NCBI RefSeq assembly: GCF_009002475.1
Contig: NZ_AP019860.1
Location: 434,001 to 498,000 of the forward strand
Direction of reading: 5' to 3'
DNA: 64,000 bases
Origin: Candidatus Uabimicrobium amorphum
Lineage (GTDB): Bacteria > Planctomycetota > Uabimicrobiia > Uabimicrobiales > Uabimicrobiaceae
Of this stretch, positions 60,134 through 64,000 are shown in pieces. Below the pieces are notes generated by a model, which searched no databases, was not told the DNA's origin, and saw nothing but the letters and a program-made list of their open reading frames with translations. Position 1 is the stretch's first letter; the number at the start of each line of letters is the position of its first letter. A program made the translations under genes and the position numbers.

Positions 60134-60139
60134 ATTATA
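60134..60139 (-). promoter_or_regulatory. -10 box of kinase-WD40 gene B
   Basis: TATAAT on the minus strand, 43 bases upstream of ATG 60091, in a segment nearly identical to that upstream of paralogue A. Confidence 0.65.
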
Positions 60140-60207
60140 ATAGAGGTAAACGAAAAAGCGTATAGTAAAATATAGTTATTAGTGTACTTATCGTTACGTT
60201 CTTTTTG

Positions 60208-60213
60208 TATAAT
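60208..60213 (+). promoter_or_regulatory. -10 box upstream of acetyltransferase gene
   Basis: TATAAT on the plus strand 20 bases before ATG 60234. The -35 region is not clear. With the minus-strand -10 at 60134, the 142-base spacer is a divergent promoter. Confidence 0.5.
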
Positions 60214-60233
60214 ATATTCGTAGGTGTCAAAAA

Positions 60234-60752
60234 ATGAGTGTAGTAAAAACCACGAGACTAAATATTCGTAAATTATGTATGGATGACGCGGCGTTTATGT
60301 GTGCGTTACTCAACGACAGTGAATGGCGGCGTTTTATTCGCGATCAGGGAAAAAGGACCATTGAAGATGCGGCCAACTACATCAAAAATAGCGCGATGCA
60401 AAGTTATCAAGATTTGGGATTTGGTTTGTTTCTCGTCGAACTCAAAACAGCGGTTCCCGTAGGTATTTGTGGTTTTGTAAAAAGAGATTATTTGCCAGAC
60501 GTGGACATCGGTTTCGCTTTTTTGCCACAGTTTCGCAAAAAAGGCTACGCTGTCGAAGCGGCATCGGTCTTATTGTCTTATGCACAACAGCATTTGGGCA
60601 TGAGTCGCGTTGCGGCGATTACCCAGAAAGAAAATTTGGCATCTATCAAAGTACTCGAAAAAATTGGATTGACGTTTGAAAAACAAATCGTTTGCGATGC
60701 TGGTCAACAATTACAATTATATTCCATAAATTTTAAGAAATTGGACACATAA
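60234..60752 (+). CDS. GNAT acetyltransferase, RimJ/RimL-like
   Basis: 172 residues. Typical of the RimL-type N-acetyltransferase fold: TTRLNIRKLCMDDAAFM at the start, the strand GICGFVKRD, DIGFAFLPQFRKKGYAVEAA for acetyl-CoA binding, and ENLASIKVLEKIGLTFE near the C-terminus. It probably acetylates a protein N-terminus or an amine; the substrate cannot be named. The next gene starts 14 bases after its stop, behind GAGGA, so the two are likely co-transcribed. Confidence 0.88.
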   Translation: MSVVKTTRLNIRKLCMDDAAFMCALLNDSEWRRFIRDQGKRTIEDAANYIKNSAMQSYQDLGFGLFLVELKTAVPVGICGFVKRDYLPDVDIGFAFLPQFRKKGYAVEAASVLLSYAQQHLGMSRVAAITQKENLASIKVLEKIGLTFEKQIVCDAGQQLQLYSINFKKLDT

Positions 60753-60766
60753 ATTAAGAGGATATT

Positions 60767-61939
60767 ATGTATAAATATTTTTTGCTTTTTTTGATCATGA
60801 TTTGGACCATTATGGCACAAGAAACTATTTTTTCTTTTACCGAGAAAAACAATGGATGGTACTCGGTAAACGACAATGTTATGGGCGGCATTTCTCAAGG
60901 TGGAGCAAAAATGACAGCAGAACAAACAATGATGTTTTCTGGCGAACTGTCATTGAAAAACAACGGTGGATTTTCTTCGATTCGTTCTCCATTTATCAAG
61001 GCAAATTTTAAAGATTACACCGGGATCGCGGTGCGTGTTAAGGGAGATGGACGACTGTATTACTTCAATATATACACTGATGTACGCATTCCCGCTGGTT
61101 CGTATCGTTCTACGATTCAGACCATACCTGGAAAATGGGTGGAGTTGTTCTTACCATTCTCTAAGTTCCAAGCTACATCTTTTGGGCGCAAAATCCCCTT
61201 TTTCCCGGCATTAAATAAGAATAAAATAAAACGCATGGGATTTATGGCTGCCGACAAAAAAGAGGGAAATTTTGCACTCGAAATTGCTTGGATAAAAGCC
61301 GCGAAAAAATTGTCTGACGACGCTCCAAAATTGTTAAACAGCGCGGATTGGCTACAAAAAAATGGCAGCACCAGTGTTTTTTGGTCGCTAGTAGAGGGAA
61401 CTTCCTTCGAGAAATTACTACGTAGAGATCTATCATGTACTATTTTTGCAGTAGTGGACGAATCATTTGCCACATATCCGAAGAAACGTTTGGAAATGTT
61501 GCGTCGCAATCACTTTGCACGTAATTTTTTCTTAGCAACTCACATTCGCGTGGGTCGAATTCCATTAACTTCACAGATTATTCCAAGTAGAGTCCCTGCT
61601 TTTGAAGTAAGTGAAAAAAACATTTATGTTGCAAATGGCATCATTCACACGGGAACGGCGACATCTTCGGCGCTAAAAACATTTCTGCAGAAAATGTCGC
61701 GTACCGAATTCATCCAGTATGTCATATCTATTGGCTCCGCAACTTTTAATGTCGGGTACCCTGAAATATGCCAAGATATTTACTATTTGGGGTTGTTGTT
61801 TATCATGCAGAATTTCGACACAACGGAAGAATTACGCAATGAAATTGACAAGGCCTTGCAACTCGACGAGAAAAACTCAAGTGGAAAGGCCTGGGAGTTT
61901 CGCTACTTGTTAGACAAAATTTACGCGCTAGGTGACTAG
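60767..61939 (+). CDS. Secreted CIA30-fasciclin (FAS1) fusion protein
   Basis: 390 residues. Residues 1-17 are a signal peptide. Residues about 20-180 match the CIA30/NDUFAF1 jelly-roll domain: VNDNVMGGISQGG, FSGELSLKNNGGFSSIR, GIAVRVKGDGRLYYFNIYTD and WVELFLPFSKFQ. Residues about 185-330 look like a FAS1 domain: TIFAVVDESFATYPKKRLEML, ATHIRVGRIPL, then the VANGIIHTG segment. The last 60 residues are helical. In eukaryotes CIA30 helps assemble complex I; bacterial secreted copies are of unknown function and often bind carbohydrate-like ligands. FAS1 domains mediate adhesion, so an extracellular adhesion role is plausible. Confidence 0.8.
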   Translation: MYKYFLLFLIMIWTIMAQETIFSFTEKNNGWYSVNDNVMGGISQGGAKMTAEQTMMFSGELSLKNNGGFSSIRSPFIKANFKDYTGIAVRVKGDGRLYYFNIYTDVRIPAGSYRSTIQTIPGKWVELFLPFSKFQATSFGRKIPFFPALNKNKIKRMGFMAADKKEGNFALEIAWIKAAKKLSDDAPKLLNSADWLQKNGSTSVFWSLVEGTSFEKLLRRDLSCTIFAVVDESFATYPKKRLEMLRRNHFARNFFLATHIRVGRIPLTSQIIPSRVPAFEVSEKNIYVANGIIHTGTATSSALKTFLQKMSRTEFIQYVISIGSATFNVGYPEICQDIYYLGLLFIMQNFDTTEELRNEIDKALQLDEKNSSGKAWEFRYLLDKIYALGD

Positions 61940-62017
61940 TGTGATCGTTGGTTTTGAAGTATAAAAATTTGCTGGTGTGCTGTGCCTGACACTCGATTTT
62001 GCTGACGAACCCCAATA

Positions 62018-62100
62018 GTGTCATTCCTGCGAAAGCAGGAATCCACAACACAAAATCGATTTGCAAGCGCCTGGATCCCTGGTCAAGCTAGGGATGACAC
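62018..62100. repeat. MITE-like palindromic element
   Basis: 83 bases with terminal inverted repeats (GTGTCATTCCT at the left, AGGGATGACAC at the right, one mismatch). Inside are two hairpins: TTCCTGC-GAAA-GCAGGAA, perfect with a GNRA-type loop, and ATCCCT...AGGGAT. The GTCATTCCTGCGAAAGCAGG sequence is well known as a dispersed palindromic repeat in many bacteria. It lies in the 255-base gap between the CIA30 and transglutaminase genes. The gap holds no other feature I can support. Confidence 0.75.
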
Positions 62101-62194
62101 GCGCGAGCTGATTTGAGAAAAAAGTTAAGGGCATTGCATACTGGCAAATGACTTAGTTGAGTTATGATAGAAACGAATACGGAAAGGTAGAAGC

Positions 62195-64000
62195 ATGCTT
62201 TACAAGAATAAATATTTGATCTTAGTAGTGGTGTCGTTGTCTTTCTTAATGGCGGACTGGTCTCAAAAGAGATCTTTGTATTATAAATTTTCCATGAACA
62301 ATCAGGTGATGGGCTATGTGGAAGTTCAAGTACTTCCTAAGTCAGATCACGTAGAAGTTCATTCACGCACGTTTATACAGGCGTCCCTTATGGGGCAGAG
62401 TTTCGATGTGAAAGCCACGGAGATGATGAAATTGTCTTCTGATGGCAAGCGACAGTATTTTGATAGCAATGTCACACAAGGGGAAACACAGCTAGGTTCT
62501 ACCGTTTCTATCAAAGATGGTTTTATACATTTTACTTCAAAGAGTGGCGGTGAAGAAAAGAAAATCGAAGCCGCAGGGGTCACATTTGAAAGTTATCCTT
62601 ACTATCGCAACATAGTGAAAGATCTTGGCGATGGTCAAAAACACACCTACCGCGTTTTTAGTGACCAAACCGGAGAAGTGGAAGACGTCACCTACCAAAA
62701 AAAGCGCGAGGAAGAAATTACTCTTGCCGGAAAAAAATATCAGGCAATTGTCGCAAGTTACTACAATAAAAATAGCGGACAAACTCAGGAAATATGGTAT
62801 GAAGTAGAGAGTGGTTGCGTGTTAAAAACGCAATTACCAGGCAATGTGGAGATCGCCATTGCCGATCCAAACATTTTGGGAAAGATAAAAAGAGTTGAGA
62901 TCGACGATTTGTTATTTGCTCGCGTAAATGTGTCGATCACCGATTATACAAAAATTACCTATATGAAATTAAATGTCAAAATACGTACCGCAGGAGAAAT
63001 TGTTACCCCAGAGTCTCTCAATGTTCCCGGACAAAGTTTTCGCGGAAAAGTCGTCGATAATGTGATCGAAGGTGTTTTTGAAATCGCGCATGCGCACTAC
63101 GATGGTAAAGATGCTCCAGCATTTCCTACGACATACGACAAAGAACTGCAAACGTATCTCCAAGTAGAGCAACAAATCGAAGCGGATGACTCATTGCTCA
63201 TTGACCACGCCAAAAAAATAACCGCTGGTGCAAAAGATTCTTGGGATGCGGTACGCAAAATTTCACGATGGGTATCGGAGAATATTAGCTATAAAATTCC
63301 CGGTGGCTCTGCACGACAAACGTTCGACAGTAAAACCGGAGAATGCGCTTCACATTCACGTTTAGTTACTGCGCTGTGCCGTGGGGTAGGAATACCAGCA
63401 CGCCTCGCTTCAGGTGGAATGTACACACCTCTTTACGGAGGTAGTTTTGGGCAACACGTGTGGAATGAAGTATACATGGGAAAAGCCGGTTGGATTCCCA
63501 TTGACTCTACGGCCAATGAAATTGATTATGTCGACTCTGGGCATCTACGCATTGGTAACCTCGCCTCTTTTAATCCACAGAACATCACTGTAGAAGAACA
63601 CAGGATACTCGAACAAAAAGCCACAGATTTAGTCTCACAAACAAAAGCACCTTGGGAAATAGGTAAAGAGTATACATATAGTTATTCATACCAAGGGAAA
63701 AAATTGGGCACCGATTCTTTTCGCATCGTGAGTTTCAAAGACGGTGTATATACTTGTGAGAATAAATTGGCGATGACCGGACTGAATAGCCATGGGACGT
63801 GGAAACTACATGAAGATATGCGCCCGATTTCTTACAAGCTCGAAGGCAAAACCCCACAGTTTGCGTATACTCTCGATTGTGCTTTCTCGAAAGACAAAGT
63901 GGTGGAAAAAGTGATCAAAGGAATGTGGCCGGTGACAAAGACTGTTCCTTTACAAGGTGACCACTATCTCTTCGACAATTCTAACCTCGGAACTTTGGCA
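62195..64000 (+). CDS. Transglutaminase-like protein, 3' end outside window
   Basis: Open from ATG 62195 (GGAAAGG upstream) to the window end, 602 residues with no stop. It begins with a hydrophobic signal or anchor (YLILVVVSLSFLMADW). Residues 25-330 are beta-rich. The transglutaminase-like core has Cys384 (TGECASHSRL), His421 (QHVWNEVY) and Asp437 (PIDSTAN), the papain-like triad with normal spacing. Such secreted proteins in planctomycetes act on peptides or carry out protein cross-linking or proteolysis; the exact reaction is unknown. A further beta domain starts after about 490. The end of the gene is missing, so total length is unknown. Confidence 0.9.
   Translation, partial: MLYKNKYLILVVVSLSFLMADWSQKRSLYYKFSMNNQVMGYVEVQVLPKSDHVEVHSRTFIQASLMGQSFDVKATEMMKLSSDGKRQYFDSNVTQGETQLGSTVSIKDGFIHFTSKSGGEEKKIEAAGVTFESYPYYRNIVKDLGDGQKHTYRVFSDQTGEVEDVTYQKKREEEITLAGKKYQAIVASYYNKNSGQTQEIWYEVESGCVLKTQLPGNVEIAIADPNILGKIKRVEIDDLLFARVNVSITDYTKITYMKLNVKIRTAGEIVTPESLNVPGQSFRGKVVDNVIEGVFEIAHAHYDGKDAPAFPTTYDKELQTYLQVEQQIEADDSLLIDHAKKITAGAKDSWDAVRKISRWVSENISYKIPGGSARQTFDSKTGECASHSRLVTALCRGVGIPARLASGGMYTPLYGGSFGQHVWNEVYMGKAGWIPIDSTANEIDYVDSGHLRIGNLASFNPQNITVEEHRILEQKATDLVSQTKAPWEIGKEYTYSYSYQGKKLGTDSFRIVSFKDGVYTCENKLAMTGLNSHGTWKLHEDMRPISYKLEGKTPQFAYTLDCAFSKDKVVEKVIKGMWPVTKTVPLQGDHYLFDNSNLGTLA

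Overview
The window is AT-rich, gene-dense bacterial chromosome. It codes on both strands with Shine-Dalgarno starts (mostly GGAG/AGGA) and contains ordinary housekeeping genes: rpsT, rpsU, eno, rsmD, ybaK, adenine deaminase and an alanine-type aminotransferase. Its outstanding trait is the number of very large Hanks-type Ser/Thr kinases. Ten genes carry eleven kinase folds in 64 kb, fused to TPR, HEAT, WD40, SUMF1-like or transporter modules. Together with secreted CIA30/FAS1, thioredoxin-like and transglutaminase-like proteins, this points to Planctomycetota, most like the deep-branching 'Candidatus Uabimicrobium' type. That assignment is an inference from gene content; no marker phylogeny could be run.

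Layout. 1-6230: secreted or hypothetical proteins, an Asp/Thr/Asn-rich lipoprotein, then the operon TPR protein-rpsT-FmdB-like zinc ribbon with a strong terminator. 6540-14218 (minus): a kinase fused to an OPA/GlpT-like MFS transporter, a class C beta-lactamase-like hydrolase, YbaK, and a kinase with a SUMF1-like extracytoplasmic domain. 14605-16113: a soluble kinase. 16144-25325 (minus): the overlapping set ABC ATPase-rsmD-ade, a predicted pseudokinase with TPRs and 16 WD40 repeats, and an aminotransferase. 25400-26910: an accessory island with a REP-associated tyrosine transposase (RAYT) between oppositely oriented short-repeat arrays. 27108-44705: a long plus-strand run of lipase, small lipoprotein-like gene, coiled-coil membrane protein, MBL hydrolase and three giant paralogous kinases; the middle kinase has a degenerate kinase fold in front of the intact one. 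44794-47472: a compact four-gene unit with a RimK-like ATP-grasp ligase. 47488-51726: rpsU with a good promoter, a kinase, enolase and an SGNH hydrolase. 51759-60091 (minus): two adjacent paralogous kinase-TM-WD40 proteins with conserved promoters. 60234-64000: a GNAT acetyltransferase, a CIA30-FAS1 protein, a MITE-like palindromic element and a transglutaminase-like protein cut by the window edge.

How it may work together (inference): most kinases have a cytoplasmic catalytic domain, one membrane span and a long protein-interaction or sensor region beyond it, as expected for transmembrane receptor kinases reading envelope or substrate signals. The lipase, SGNH hydrolase, beta-lactamase-like enzyme, lipoproteins and transglutaminase-like protein are envelope or secreted functions. 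Intergenic spaces carry a recurring family of degenerate six-base repeat arrays (four loci) that gene annotation does not explain. I recognised no tRNA, rRNA or CRISPR array.
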